Below are positions 11,641-23,168 of a stretch of 64,000 nucleotides of DNA, in pieces. The position numbers were made by a program, and so were the translations under genes. A model generated the notes under the pieces. That model made no database searches, was not told where the DNA came from, and saw only the letters and a list, made by a program, of their open reading frames with translations. Source of the DNA: Henricia sp. BOLD:AAB3569 (Eukaryota > Echinodermata > Asteroidea > Spinulosida > Echinasteridae); NCBI GenBank assembly GCA_037783545.1, contig JBBELK010000570.1:682001-746000 (forward strand), read 5' to 3'. Position 1 is the first letter of the stretch, and each line of letters starts with the position of its first letter.

Positions 11641-12918
11641 TTTGACTAGAGACACCAAATGGCCTAGTGTAGTAACTAGTAGCCTAAGTGCGTTTCAAAT
11701 GCAAACGGGTCATTTAAACCCGAAGGCACTAGTAGTGTGTTATCCACTGTATATATGAGTCTGTAACCATTCAGCACAAGGACAGAACAGTGTTTAATAT
11801 AACATTACAGTTGGTAAAGTCGTTTTATTTTTCTCTCCTTTCAAGTTCATCTGCAACGGTCAATACCAAACTGAAGGCAGCTAGGGCCTACTATCGGGGG
11901 ATAGCTCCAAGTCGAAAACCGCGTCTACAGTGGGGCACCATAGTTCCGCAGAAGCAAGGAACCAATCCGCACAATACGCCCTGCAAGTAGACCCGTACTA
12001 AAGGTTGGCATCAACGCACTTGAACCTGGAAAAGAGAAATTTGCCTAATCTCCGATACACACCTGCAAGCAGGGACAACTGTCGTTTTTCGCCTGAACGT
12101 TGTCCTACCCAGCTGCAAGGAAATACCGAAATATCGTTATCTTTGACTAACTCCAGAAACGATAAGCAGTCAAAACTTTGGTGATTTGACACCGGCCAGC
12201 ATGGTTCCCATTTCATTTACAAGACAGAAGGCGAACTCGGCGACAGCAGTCAAGTCTGAATCTTTATCTCTATCGACTTGGCACATCGCAATAACCAAAA
12301 CCCATATTGGTTTTTAAAAACCCGCCCAATATACAATTAAGATTTGAAAAGTGTTAACAAACTTATTTCAAAAGTAAACAGGTTGCTTGCCTTTTGTCTG
12401 TGTGTTTAAGGTGGCTCTTATAGTTTAAGAGCAGGAGGAGCCTCGGAGGCTTGTTGAGACAAGGTCTCAAAGCGTCACGGACGCTGGAAATCAGAAACAG
12501 CCAGGAGAAAGGCTGACAGGCAATTTTCTTTTAAACTTTGACTTTCACAAATTGTAGATATTTAAATTTTCTAACCCTGTCTTTTAACTCATATGCAGCT
12601 GGCCACAGCTGCAAGCCATGATCTTCCCAATAATTATATTGGTGTGATCGTTGATTGTGTTAAAAGGATAAATATAGATTTATTCGTTTGAGCCCCGGTG
12701 AATTAGAATAAATCTGCTTTAAATTATCCTTGTTACGTAAGAGCAACGGTTCAGTGCTCTAGGGGGGTTGATAAATGAGGGGTGTTCACGGGTGTTGGGC
12801 ATTCTCACGTACGTTGCTTGCATACTGCAGCGCACATCGCAAAAATTTTGTGTTTTTCGGAATTTGATCAGTTGCATTGCTGGCCTGAAAGCCGTTGGTT
12901 TGCATAGGTCAGGCGTAC

Positions 12919-13609
12919 TGTGGCGGTCCGTACCAGCTTCCGTCAAGGCTGGTCCGGTTGGTAGCGTGCCGCCTCTGCTTTGTGGAACCCCTGCAGTGGT
13001 GGGCCGCAGCACCAGTGGTTTGTGAGACTGAGGAATCGGAGTGAGACTGTGGAGTCGGAGTAATCGGAATCTGACTGTGGAGTCGGAGCTCGGAATATGG
13101 GTGGAGCAACTTAAGGGCGGATCAACTTAAGGAACTTTGCTCCTGATTTGCTTATTCCTAGGTGGAGCCAAACTATATAGACTAATAATTGGTGGACGGA
13201 GGCAAGGAATCAGAAAACAACAGTGACCATGTCTTTAATCATTCATCTTTATCCGCTATGTCTCTCTTTCACAATCACGAGCCCCCTAATTTAAACAATC
13301 TAACAATCGAAGGGAAAACTCTCTCTAAGAAGTAGGCGCCCGGCATGCACGGCGGCCGGCGCCACTCAAACTCCCGTGGCTATAGGCTGAACGCCACTTT
13401 ATAAACTTCCAGGCCCCATAGACTAAAGCACAATTTATCTTTATCATACAACAGTGCCTGACTTAATCGACCAATCAGACAACAGGATTTCCCAACATGT
13501 AATGTGCGAGTGACTTAATACATGTGCTCAAAACATACAGTTGGTTTTGTGCTTAAAACATACAGTTGGTGCCTAGGGCCTATATACATGTAGTTATTGT
13601 TCCGTCACA
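12919..13609 (-). repeat. 3' LTR (691 bp)
   Basis: Starts TGTGACGGAACAATAAC and ends GACCGCCACA when read on the minus strand, giving the TGTG..CACA boundary usual for LTRs. Directly upstream on that strand is a purine run, AATGTTGGGAGGGGGGGC, a good polypurine tract. It matches the 5' LTR at 20,040-20,704 with a few substitutions and short length differences, so the two LTRs have diverged modestly since insertion. Confidence 0.85.
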
Positions 13610-13827
13610 TAGCCCCCCCTCCCAACATTTTCAGTCCCTGAAAACCAAAACTCGGGAACTCTTTAACACAAAAATATAACATAAACTTAACTTACACACT
13701 TTTAGAACTTCGCAACTCTTTAACATGCATGAAAAATATAGCTACCGGTATATGTAGAAGAAAATGTTCACGAAAACAGTCTCATCGGAATACGGTTATG
13801 CTTTAACCCAGCCGGGCAGTTTATTGT

Positions 13828-14526
13828 TCAAGGCATGCGGAAGGTCCTTTTGATCTCCTCTTGGTGGCAGATGGCATCATCGCGAAAAAACGTGGTGGTG
13901 ATTGTCATTTCAATGCGATTGGCTGGACGAGAATTAGCAGGAACAGTCGGACGATTCTGAACCTCTCTCTCGCTGTCCGATGCGGATGAGTTCATGCTAG
14001 GGGCGCTATATTCACGAAGGAGGGTCTTTAGGCACTTTTCCCCCGTCCGTGGATGTGGTCTCGCTGGCTCCACAGTGGTAATGGATGTCGGTCGTCCCAG
14101 AGGAGGGGGAGGCGCTGGCTGCAACTCAATAGTGGGCTCGGGTGGGAGAGGTGGCATAGGAGAGGTAGAGTGTGGATCGGGGTGGGTTGCCTGTGGCTTA
14201 GGGCGTGATACGGAAGACAAGACTTTACAGCGCCATGTCTCAGGGTTCTTGCTGCCTCTCTGGTGATTTTTGAGGTGCCAGTCCCTTGAGTCTCTCCTGG
14301 TGAAACGTTCCCCGCAGATGTCACATCGGAACCGAGAGTTCTCCCTGTGGCATTCTCTGAGGTGCCTGACAAGATTCGACCTTTTTGTCGTCGTCGTTCC
14401 GCACCCCGACTGAGAACAGTGGTATCTGGGTTCAATGGGCTGGGTTTTGGAATCCCGATGCCGGTCCTTGTCGGCTCCCCGCTTTTCTTTGTCCACTCCC
14501 ATCTTCGCCTGCACTGTACGAATCAC
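13828..14526 (-). CDS. Retrotransposon-borne two-finger C2H2 protein
   Basis: A 232-residue protein with two C2H2 zinc fingers near the N terminus. The first is a C-x4-C-x12-H-x4-H finger (starting YHCSQSGC, residues about 35-60). The second is a standard C-x2-C-x12-H-x3-H finger (FRCDICGERF..., residues about 67-89). The remainder is Pro/Ser/Thr-rich and unstructured. It sits just before the polypurine tract and 3' LTR, the position used by envelope or accessory genes in other LTR elements, so it is probably an accessory nucleic-acid-binding protein of the element. Function is unknown. An identical copy lies in the opposite arm (14,652-15,350). The conserved open frame suggests it was maintained until recently. 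Confidence 0.7.
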   Translation of the reverse strand: MIRTVQAKMGVDKEKRGADKDRHRDSKTQPIEPRYHCSQSGCGTTTTKRSNLVRHLRECHRENSRFRCDICGERFTRRDSRDWHLKNHQRGSKNPETWRCKVLSSVSRPKPQATHPDPHSTSPMPPLPPEPTIELQPAPPPPLGRPTSITTVEPARPHPRTGEKCLKTLLREYSAPSMNSSASDSEREVQNRPTVPANSRPANRIEMTITTTFFRDDAICHQEEIKRTFRMP

Positions 14527-14651
14527 GGTAGATTAACGGTCGTAATCACAGTGGAATAACAGTCGAAATCGGATTGTTCCACCGTGATTCCGATAGTTAT
14601 TCCATCCGATTTCGACTGTTATTCCACTGTGATTACGACCGTTAATCTACC

Positions 14652-15350
14652 GTGATTCGTACAGTGCAGGCGAAGATGGGAGTGGACAAAGAAAAGCGGG
14701 GAGCCGACAAGGACCGGCATCGGGATTCCAAAACCCAGCCCATTGAACCCAGATACCACTGTTCTCAGTCGGGGTGCGGAACGACGACGACAAAAAGGTC
14801 GAATCTTGTCAGGCACCTCAGAGAATGCCACAGGGAGAACTCTCGGTTCCGATGTGACATCTGCGGGGAACGTTTCACCAGGAGAGACTCAAGGGACTGG
14901 CACCTCAAAAATCACCAGAGAGGCAGCAAGAACCCTGAGACATGGCGCTGTAAAGTCTTGTCTTCCGTATCACGCCCTAAGCCACAGGCAACCCACCCCG
15001 ATCCACACTCTACCTCTCCTATGCCACCTCTCCCACCCGAGCCCACTATTGAGTTGCAGCCAGCGCCTCCCCCTCCTCTGGGACGACCGACATCCATTAC
15101 CACTGTGGAGCCAGCGAGACCACATCCACGGACGGGGGAAAAGTGCCTAAAGACCCTCCTTCGTGAATATAGCGCCCCTAGCATGAACTCATCCGCATCG
15201 GACAGCGAGAGAGAGGTTCAGAATCGTCCGACTGTTCCTGCTAATTCTCGTCCAGCCAATCGCATTGAAATGACAATCACCACCACGTTTTTTCGCGATG
15301 ATGCCATCTGCCACCAAGAGGAGATCAAAAGGACCTTCCGCATGCCTTGA
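14652..15350 (+). CDS. Inverted duplicate of the two-finger C2H2 ORF
   Basis: Encodes the same 232-residue protein as 13,828-14,526 on the other arm of palindrome I. The two starts are about 126 bp apart and face away from each other across the 29-bp spacer. It has its own downstream polypurine tract and LTR copy (15,569-16,259) but no 5' half of an element, so it is a by-product of the rearrangement and not a second retrotransposon insertion. Whether it is expressed cannot be judged. Confidence 0.7.
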   Translation: MIRTVQAKMGVDKEKRGADKDRHRDSKTQPIEPRYHCSQSGCGTTTTKRSNLVRHLRECHRENSRFRCDICGERFTRRDSRDWHLKNHQRGSKNPETWRCKVLSSVSRPKPQATHPDPHSTSPMPPLPPEPTIELQPAPPPPLGRPTSITTVEPARPHPRTGEKCLKTLLREYSAPSMNSSASDSEREVQNRPTVPANSRPANRIEMTITTTFFRDDAICHQEEIKRTFRMP

Positions 15351-15547
15351 ACAATAAACTGCCCGGCTGGGTTAAAGCATAACCGTATTCCGATGAGACT
15401 GTTTTCGTGAACATTTTCTTCTACATATACCGGTAGCTATATTTTTCATGCATGTTAAAGAGTTGCGAAGTTCTAAAAGTGTGTAAGTTAAGTTTATGTT
15501 ATATTTTTGTGTTAAAGAGTTCCCGAGTTTTGGTTTTCAGGGACTGA

Positions 15548-15566
15548 AAATGTTGGGAGGGGGGGC
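15548..15566 (+). promoter_or_regulatory. Polypurine tract of the LTR element
   Basis: AAATGTTGGGAGGGGGGGC immediately precedes the TGTGACGG start of the LTR copy at 15,569. In LTR retrotransposons this tract primes plus-strand DNA synthesis. The mirror copy is at 13,612-13,630 on the minus strand. Confidence 0.75.
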
Positions 15567-15568
15567 TA

Positions 15569-16259
15569 TGTGACGGAACAATAACTACATGTATATAGGC
15601 CCTAGGCACCAACTGTATGTTTTAAGCACAAAACCAACTGTATGTTTTGAGCACATGTATTAAGTCACTCGCACATTACATGTTGGGAAATCCTGTTGTC
15701 TGATTGGTCGATTAAGTCAGGCACTGTTGTATGATAAAGATAAATTGTGCTTTAGTCTATGGGGCCTGGAAGTTTATAAAGTGGCGTTCAGCCTATAGCC
15801 ACGGGAGTTTGAGTGGCGCCGGCCGCCGTGCATGCCGGGCGCCTACTTCTTAGAGAGAGTTTTCCCTTCGATTGTTAGATTGTTTAAATTAGGGGGCTCG
15901 TGATTGTGAAAGAGAGACATAGCGGATAAAGATGAATGATTAAAGACATGGTCACTGTTGTTTTCTGATTCCTTGCCTCCGTCCACCAATTATTAGTCTA
16001 TATAGTTTGGCTCCACCTAGGAATAAGCAAATCAGGAGCAAAGTTCCTTAAGTTGATCCGCCCTTAAGTTGCTCCACCCATATTCCGAGCTCCGACTCCA
16101 CAGTCAGATTCCGATTACTCCGACTCCACAGTCTCACTCCGATTCCTCAGTCTCACAAACCACTGGTGCTGCGGCCCACCACTGCAGGGGTTCCACAAAG
16201 CAGAGGCGGCACGCTACCAACCGGACCAGCCTTGACGGAAGCTGGTACGGACCGCCACA
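15569..16259 (+). repeat. Inverted copy of the 3' LTR
   Basis: Reverse complement of 12,919-13,609, within the right arm of palindrome I. It is followed by GTAC and then the same host flank that lies outside the true 3' LTR, showing that the duplication copied flanking DNA and did not arise by retrotransposition. Confidence 0.85.
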
Positions 16260-18425
16260 GTACGCCTGACCTATGCAAACCAACGGCTTTCAGGCCAGCA
16301 ATGCAACTGATCAAATTCCGAAAAACACAAAATTTTTGCGATGTGCGCTGCAGTATGCAAGCAACGTACGTGAGAATGCCCAACACCCGTGAACACCCCT
16401 CATTTATCAACCCCCCTAGAGCACTGAACCGTTGCTCTTACGTAACAAGGATAATTTAAAGCAGATTTATTCTAATTCACCGGGGCTCAAACGAATAAAT
16501 CTATATTTATCCTTTTAACACAATCAACGATCACACCAATATAATTATTGGGAAGATCATGGCTTGCAGCTGTGGCCAGCTGCATATGAGTTAAAAGACA
16601 GGGTTAGAAAATTTAAATATCTACAATTTGTGAAAGTCAAAGTTTAAAAGAAAATTGCCTGTCAGCCTTTCTCCTGGCTGTTTCTGATTTCCAGCGTCCG
16701 TGACGCTTTGAGACCTTGTCTCAACAAGCCTCCGAGGCTCCTCCTGCTCTTAAACTATAAGAGCCACCTTAAACACACAGACAAAAGGCAAGCAACCTGT
16801 TTACTTTTGAAATAAGTTTGTTAACACTTTTCAAATCTTAATTGTATATTGGGCGGGTTTTTAAAAACCAATATGGGTTTTGGTTATTGCGATGTGCCAA
16901 GTCGATAGAGATAAAGATTCAGACTTGACTGCTGTCGCCGAGTTCGCCTTCTGTCTTGTAAATGAAATGGGAACCATGCTGGCCGGTGTCAAATCACCAA
17001 AGTTTTGACTGCTTATCGTTTCTGGAGTTAGTCAAAGATAACGATATTTCGGTATTTCCTTGCAGCTGGGTAGGACAACGTTCAGGCGAAAAACGACAGT
17101 TGTCCCTGCTTGCAGGTGTGTATCGGAGATTAGGCAAATTTCTCTTTTCCAGGTTCAAGTGCGTTGATGCCAACCTTTAGTACGGGTCTACTTGCAGGGC
17201 GTATTGTGCGGATTGGTTCCTTGCTTCTGCGGAACTATGGTGCCCCACTGTAGACGCGGTTTTCGACTTGGAGCTATCCCCCGATAGTAGGCCCTAGCTG
17301 CCTTCAGTTTGGTATTGACCGTTGCAGATGAACTTGAAAGGAGAGAAAAATAAAACGACTTTACCAACTGTAATGTTATATTAAACACTGTTCTGTCCTT
17401 GTGCTGAATGGTTACAGACTCATATATACAGTGGATAACACACTACTAGTGCCTTCGGGTTTAAATGACCGATACAAGCCTTTTTCTTGAAACGTGCTTC
17501 ACATGTTGTACATGTGCGCGTACGCTCATATGTACATAGTATGTGTACAATGTACACATGTACGCGCACATGTACATTTACGTCATAACCCTGTCGATTA
17601 ATTGACCTGCCAGCCTTTTAATCATTTCTTGTTTTTAATCGACTGGCATTAATCCTTGACGGATTTTTACGTTCTTGGTACCAAATGAAAGCTGATAACT
17701 TTTTCTATTCTAGAAAAATACCTATTTAACTTTAAAAAACAAATTTGACGCCCAAATCGGCCCAAACACGGGCAGTGCAACTTTAACGTTTTTGCAAGTA
17801 CATCATTGTTGGATTACTGATTATATCCGATAAAAATAAAGAGTTTGACAAATGTTCATTGAAACGGAATGGTGTCAAAAGTTTTCCTTTGGTAGTAAGC
17901 TCAACTCATACCGGGTGATCCCAGAAAAAGGTAATCATGACAAAAAGGGGGTTACTGTGGACAAGATACGCAATTTATTGCTTTTGGTCATGCTTTCCAG
18001 TGATAACTTGATTGAATTTCTCTATAGTCCCACACCACTGAGCACCTTTGTTCGGAAAATGACTGGCTTTTTTCTCCTGCTCGGGTGTGGGTGGATTACT
18101 TGTGGCATTTTCAAACTCTGCAACACTTTCTTGACGGTTACGCCAATGCGTCTGTGAAAGGTATTCTCAGATTAAACCCCACGTTATGCTAGGTTTACAT
18201 TATGTTCCCGCGGTGGCCACGGCAATCACGTTGCAGGCCACCGTGGACAAAACGGGATGGACGTGCGACAACGCGGGGGGACGGGATGGGCAAACGTGAA
18301 AGGCCGTGAATGCCGGGCCAGATTTTTAAACTGTCAAAACATTTGCCACGGCAGTCACGGTGCTGATGAGAAACCTAGTAAGCCGTATTAAAACGGCAGG
18401 AATCACGGTGGAATAATTGTCGGAT

Positions 18426-19091
18426 TCATGGTGGAATAGCTGTCGGAATGTTTCTTGAATGGCTGAATACGTGTGGTCTTCCCGAAAGCTGAAGTATGAA
18501 TGCAGATTCTGTTTCCAGAGTTGCCCGTATCGCTTCATCTAAGGACTTTGGGTGTGCTCTGAAGATACCCGCTCGCACTTCTACATCTTGGATAGCATCC
18601 ATGAAATGCCCCTGGGCGAGTCTTTCCCTCGAACCTCTAGGGAGCTCTGGGTATGCCAACTCGGTAAGCCGTCGGATGCTGTGTCCGAGAGCTTGTAGAC
18701 CTTCATTGACTCCCCTCGTCGTACTCCGCAGTTCCGATAGGAATCTCTCGGCCTTTTCTCCGGGACCAAATCTCATTTCCAACCTTGTAGTAAGGTCGTC
18801 GTAGCTCACTTGTTCGCCGTGTGCCCCGTCTCCAAGCACCTGCTGGGCCTGCCCTTTCAGACTTGCTGCCAAGAAGAATGCTTTTTCTGCCGAAGTCCGC
18901 GCGTTAATGGCGGCACAAGCCTCAAAATGAGCCTTGTAATCCCTCCAAGGAAGGTCACCTGAAAATCTGTCCGGAATAAAGCTCGGCTTTCGTTGTGCAC
19001 TGTGGATCTTCTCATCCCCTGCACCCGTCTTCTCTTCTGGTTCTGCCGTGGGTCTCTCTGGTTTCCTGCTTCCAATTGTCGCTCCCGTCAA
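18426..19091 (-). pseudogene. gag: Retrotransposon Gag capsid region, C-terminally cut
   Basis: About 220 residues with the Retrotrans_gag pattern: FIPDRFSGDLPWRDYKAHFE, then AEKAFFLAASLKGQAQQVLG, then YDDLTTRLEMRFGPGEKAE, then ELAYPELPRGSRERLA and DAIQDVEVRAGIFRAHP. This is the capsid-like core of Ty3/gypsy Gag. The frame runs out of similarity after ETESAFILQ, close to the rearrangement junction at 18,395, and no zinc knuckle, protease or reverse transcriptase follows. The listed start is arbitrary; coding similarity continues a little upstream, and a frame change separates it from the N-terminal region at 19,220-19,852. The protein would package retroelement RNA if complete. Confidence 0.85.
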
Positions 19092-19219
19092 TCCTTGCTC
19101 CAGTCCTCCATTTTCGTTGATGAGGAAACCTTTGGTAGCTGTGATTGACTCAACTCCATCTTGGTAGTAAAAACTGGACCCCTTGTGCTGGATCGTTCAT
19201 CTGCAGTCCACACATAGGC

Positions 19220-19852
19220 CTATTCGCTTCCAACTCTCCACTGTGCCACCTTGAAAGGTCTCGCTTGAGTGGAAACCGTGCTCAGGTTTGCCGCTCGTGC
19301 AGACTCTCCGGCTGCCACTGCATATCTTGGGGATGTTCGCATTCCTGCCGCCATGGTGCTGAAAACCAGTGGCACGTACCCCGGTTGCGTTTGGAAGTCC
19401 CCACTAGCGGTAGTGATTCCCGGTGGTGCAGAAACTCCAACATTCACTGTGGAATGTTCTCTTGTTCCCATTCCCTCCGGGTACCAGTCTTCGATCTTCC
19501 CGGTTGTTACAGGTGGCCTACGTGCCGCCTCTGCTTTGGCTCTTGCCATTTGCACGTTGCTCACTGGACTAGAGGAGCTAAATGGATTTAGCATAGGCGA
19601 TCCTCCGGCTGGTTCCCCGAGCTCGCCTATCCATCCACGTTGTAGCACCCTCTGCTGAGCCCCCTCAAGTTGTGAAGTGGTGCTTGCCAATGGTTGCTTC
19701 ATCCACCCTTCCCCATCAATTGTCCATCCTGACAATCCTCCTGGAGCCGCTCCGGGATTCACTGTAGATGTCATTGGAGACAAGTGATGCTGGGTTGCTT
19801 CTTTGACTGATTGAAGCACGTTGGCTGCTCCACTTGTTGCTGTACTCCCCAC
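19220..19852 (-). pseudogene. Probable Gag N-terminal region
   Basis: A 210-residue open frame between the 5' LTR and the Gag core, in a different frame from the core. It is rich in Ala, Gly, Ser and Thr with no recognised domain. Position and strand suggest it is the N-terminal leader of Gag, disconnected by a frameshift or stop in the 19,092-19,219 interval; alternatively it is a separate short ORF. A shorter upstream open frame (19,771-19,962) overlaps it. Confidence 0.45.
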
Positions 19853-20039
19853 AGCCGCTTGAAAGGAGTCACTCCCTCGGTATACCGGAATTCCACTCCA
19901 GAATCGACCTCTTTCACCTGGTGTCTCCCCGGTGTAAGTACGACTTGCTCCCTCTGCTCCATTCCGTTGTCCTCCGCTTCAGTTATCCAGAGTACTGGTG
20001 GATCCCACCGCTGCCGAAATGTGGCGGTCCGTACCAGCT

Positions 20040-20704
20040 TCCGTCAAGGCTGGTCTGGTTGGTAGCGTGCCGCCTCTACTTTGTGGAACCCCTGCAGTGG
20101 TGGGCTGCAGCACCAGTGGTTTGTGAGACGGAGGAATCGGAGTATGACTGGAGTCGGAATAATCGGAATCGGACTGTGGAGTCGGAGCTCGGAATATGGG
20201 TGGAGCAACTTAAGGGCGGATCAACTTAAGGAACTTTGCTTCTGATTTGCTTATTCCTAGGTAGAGCCAAACTATATAGACTAATAATTGGTGGACGGAG
20301 GCAAGGAATCAGAAAACAACAGTGACCATGTCTTTAATCATTCATCTTTATCCGCTATGTCTCTCTTTCACAATCACGAGCCCCCTAATTTAAACAATCT
20401 AACAATCGAAGGGAAAACTCTCTCTAAGAAGTCAGCGCCCGGCACGGCGGCCGGCGCCACTCAAACTCCCGTGGCTATAGGCTGAACGCCACTTTATAAA
20501 CTTCCAGGCCCCATAGACTAAAGCACAATTTATCTTTATCATACAACAGTGCCTGACTTAATCGACCAATCAGACAACAGGATTTCCCAACATGTAATGT
20601 GCGAGTGACTTAATACATGTGCTCAAAACATACAGTTGGTTTTGTGCTTAAAACATACAGTTGGTGCCTAGGGCCTATATACATGTAGTTATTGTTCCGT
20701 CACA
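20040..20704 (-). repeat. 5' LTR (665 bp)
   Basis: On the minus strand it runs from TGTGACGG to CCGCCACA, matching the 3' LTR at 12,919-13,609. It lacks a small piece present in the other copies around the GGCATGCACGG segment. It is followed inward by TTTCGGCAGCGG, where a primer-binding site would lie, though I cannot name the tRNA. Confidence 0.85.
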
Positions 20705-21378
20705 GTACGTTTCCACTTTTCCCAATGGGTTTTTGTGGTTTTTCGTATCTGGCAACCAACACAGCAACTGTTAAAATGTGCAAATTTTTAGCAGTCTGAT
20801 CACACTCGGCGATGATCTTAGTTTGTTAAGGGGTTTTGCTTAACAGATAAGTTTACTTTGCATCGTATACAATCGTCAAGTGTTGTCGTGATTGTCGCTT
20901 TTAGACAACTTTTTGATCAAAGTGACTGGATTGTACATGATAATTAAGACATGTGAGGTAGCTGAATAAACCAGGTCACAGCTGCAAGCCGTGATCTTCT
21001 CAATAATTATATTGGTGTGATCGTTGATTGTGTTAAAAGGATAATGAACCTGTATGTTTACCTGCTACCGATATAAATACACACACCCAGTTTATCACAT
21101 GTTTTATGCAGAGTTGTTTTTATGCGTGAGGGACGGACAATCAATACAATTGACAAACTACAATTTTTCATGCATTTTCAACTATTTCTTGAAAATGTGA
21201 TGGCACAGTGTGCCCGGCCAAAATTATGTTCTCTGTTAATTTGTGTAATATAATCAATGGTGAAAATATGATCATTTCTTTACTGTTATTACTGGTATTA
21301 TTTTGATTAATTTAAGAAATTGAAATTTTTATCCAGTTTTTACCGGTTTTGGATCACGTTTCTGAACCATCCTGCTAA

Positions 21379-22237
21379 TGCTAGGTTTACATTATGTTCC
21401 CGGTGTCCACGGCAGCCCCGTTTGCCCGAAACTTAGTGCGCCGTGGGATTTTGGCCAGTTTTTCTCCGTGTTCAAGTTTTGTTAGGTCTTGCTAAGTTTT
21501 ATCACGGTCTATCACGGTATCCGTGACGGGCCTGGGGGGAGGGGGGTGCGGCGGCGGCGGAAGGGGCTGCTGAGTCCCGGAGGCTCAAAGGCGCACTACG
21601 GTTCGGCCCGCGGTCTACCACGGATGCCGCGTTTCTGTCAAGGCTTTCTAATTCTACGGATGAAACGTGGACACCGTGCATCTTTGGAGCACGTTTGTGC
21701 CCACGGTATAAAAAGAAGCCCTCCCAAGCAATATCAATCATTGCATCCCTCCCAGACCGCGCGCGCCGTGTCGGGCCGTAGTAGAACGCAACGCGCCGGG
21801 CCCGTAAACCGTCACACGCCGGGACGCGCCGTGATTGAACGCGACGAAACGGCTACCATACACCCTACCTTGCCGTGAGAACCGTGACAAAACGCGCACT
21901 GAACGCGGCAGAACGTGACAAAACTTGAAAGGACCGTGAGATGCCGGGGAATACACATGCTTCCCGTCCCACTATACGGACCGCCTCCAAGTGTTGTTAC
22001 GGCCTATTACGTATTGTTGCGTTTACCCCGTTTTAATACGGCCTACTAGGTTTCTCATCATCACCGTGACTGCCGTGGCAAATGTTTTGACAGTTTAAAA
22101 ATCTGGCCCGGCATTCACGGCCTTTCACGTTTGCCCATCCCGTCCCCCCGCGTTGTCGCACGTCCATCCCGTTTTGTCCACGGTGGCCTGCAACGTGATT
22201 GCCGTGGCCACCGCGGGAACATAATGTAAACCTAGCA
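21379..22237. mobile_element. TAA-flanked inverted-repeat element
   Basis: An 859-bp GC-rich element with terminal repeats TGCTAGGTTTACATTATGTTCCC and its complement, flanked by TAA (21,376-21,378 and 22,238-22,240). Three-base TWA duplications are typical of PIF/Harbinger elements. The interior is rich in CACGG/CCGTG words, with subterminal inverted blocks. No transposase is present. Its right end is duplicated in the left arm of palindrome II (about 18,186-18,395). Confidence 0.75.
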
Positions 22238-23168
22238 TAACGTGGGGTTTAATCTGAGAATACCTTTCACAGACGCATTGGCGTAACCGTCAAGAAAGTG
22301 TTGCAGAGTTTGAAAATGCCACAAGTAATCCACCCACACCCGAGCAGGAGAAAAAAGCCAGTCATTTTCCGAACAAAGGTGCTCAGTGGTGTGGGACTAT
22401 AGAGAAATTCAATCAAGTTATCACTGGAAAGCATGACCAAAAGCAATAAATTGCGTATCTTGTCCACAGTAACCCCCTTTTTGTCATGATTACCTTTTTC
22501 TGGGATCACCCGGTATGAGTTGAGCTTACTACCAAAGGAAAACTTTTGACACCATTCCGTTTCAATGAACATTTGTCAAACTCTTTATTTTTATCAGATA
22601 TAATCAGTAATCCAACAATGATGTACTTGCAAAAACGTTAAAGTTGCACTGCCCGTGTTTGGGCCGATTTGGGCGTCAAATTTGTTTTTTAAAGTTAAAT
22701 AGGTATTTTTCTAGAATAGAAAAAGTTATCAGCTTTCATTTGGTACCAAGAACGTAAAAATCCGTCAAGGATTAATGCCAGTCGATTAAAAACAAGAAAT
22801 GATTAAAAGGCTGGCAGGTCAATTAATCGACAGGGTTATGACGTAAATGTACATGTGCGCGTACATGTGTACATTGTACACATACTATGTACATATGAGC
22901 GTACGCGCACATGTACAACATGTGAAGCACGTTTCAAGAAAAAGGCTTGTATCTCCAATTCCCGACGTCGGAAATTTAAGTTTTTGATATTTTTCGTTAC
23001 AGAGACACGTAAGCTTTCTAAATTCGTTCGCTTGTGTAAATTAATTTTTTAAATCCTTTCACCGAAACACGGGCAATGCAACTTTAATTGAAATGCTAAA
23101 TTGAACATCAAAAACTAATTTCAAAACCAGGAACACAACACCTAAACGTGAATCTAAAGCCAGAAGCA

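Larger units (their letters stand above)
11708..17470. repeat. Large palindrome I (arms 2,867 bp)
   Basis: Left arm 11,708-14,574 and right arm 14,604-17,470 are reverse complements with constant coordinate sum 29,178, so there are no indels across 2.87 kb; every place I compared is identical. The 29-bp spacer is 14,575-14,603. Each arm holds, from outside inward, about 1.2 kb of host flank, an LTR, a polypurine tract and a two-finger C2H2 ORF. The right arm abuts the left arm of palindrome II without a gap. The near identity means a very recent event, gene conversion between arms, or an assembly artefact. Confidence 0.9.
12919..20704 (-). mobile_element. Ty3/gypsy-like LTR retrotransposon, internally rearranged
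   Basis: Read on the minus strand: 5' LTR (20,704-20,040), Gag region (about 19,850-18,426), rearranged interior, C2H2 ORF (14,526-13,828), polypurine tract, 3' LTR (13,609-12,919). Outer flanks are GTAC on both sides (12,915-12,918 and 20,705-20,708), consistent with a 4-bp target duplication. No protease, reverse transcriptase, RNase H or integrase is visible, so the pol segment has been lost. In its place is an inverted block (14,604-18,395) that includes a second copy of the 3' half and of non-element flanking DNA. Confidence 0.8.
17471..22953. repeat. Large palindrome II (arms about 925 bp)
   Basis: Left arm 17,471-18,395 and right arm 22,029-22,953 are reverse complements with coordinate sum 40,424 over most of their length. 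They are not identical: substitutions are visible near 17,828/22,596 and near the inner ends (18,363 and 18,378). Between the arms lie the Gag region, the 5' LTR and 1.3 kb of flank. The outer half of the right arm is the original location; part of it is the right end of a TAA-flanked element (21,379-22,237). Confidence 0.9.

Noticed and set aside
14652..16259. A second, independent LTR retrotransposon insertion on the plus strand
   Set aside because: The copy includes 1.2 kb of non-element flank matching the left arm base for base and lacks a 5' half, so it is a segmental inverted duplication.
17852..18157. A 101-residue frame present identically at 22,267-22,572
   Set aside because: Identity is explained by the palindrome arms; the sequence matches no family I know and has no conserved context, so it was not annotated as a gene.
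21489..21956. GC-rich open frames on both strands
   Set aside because: They fall in the interior of the TAA-flanked inverted-repeat element, mirror each other and show no domain.
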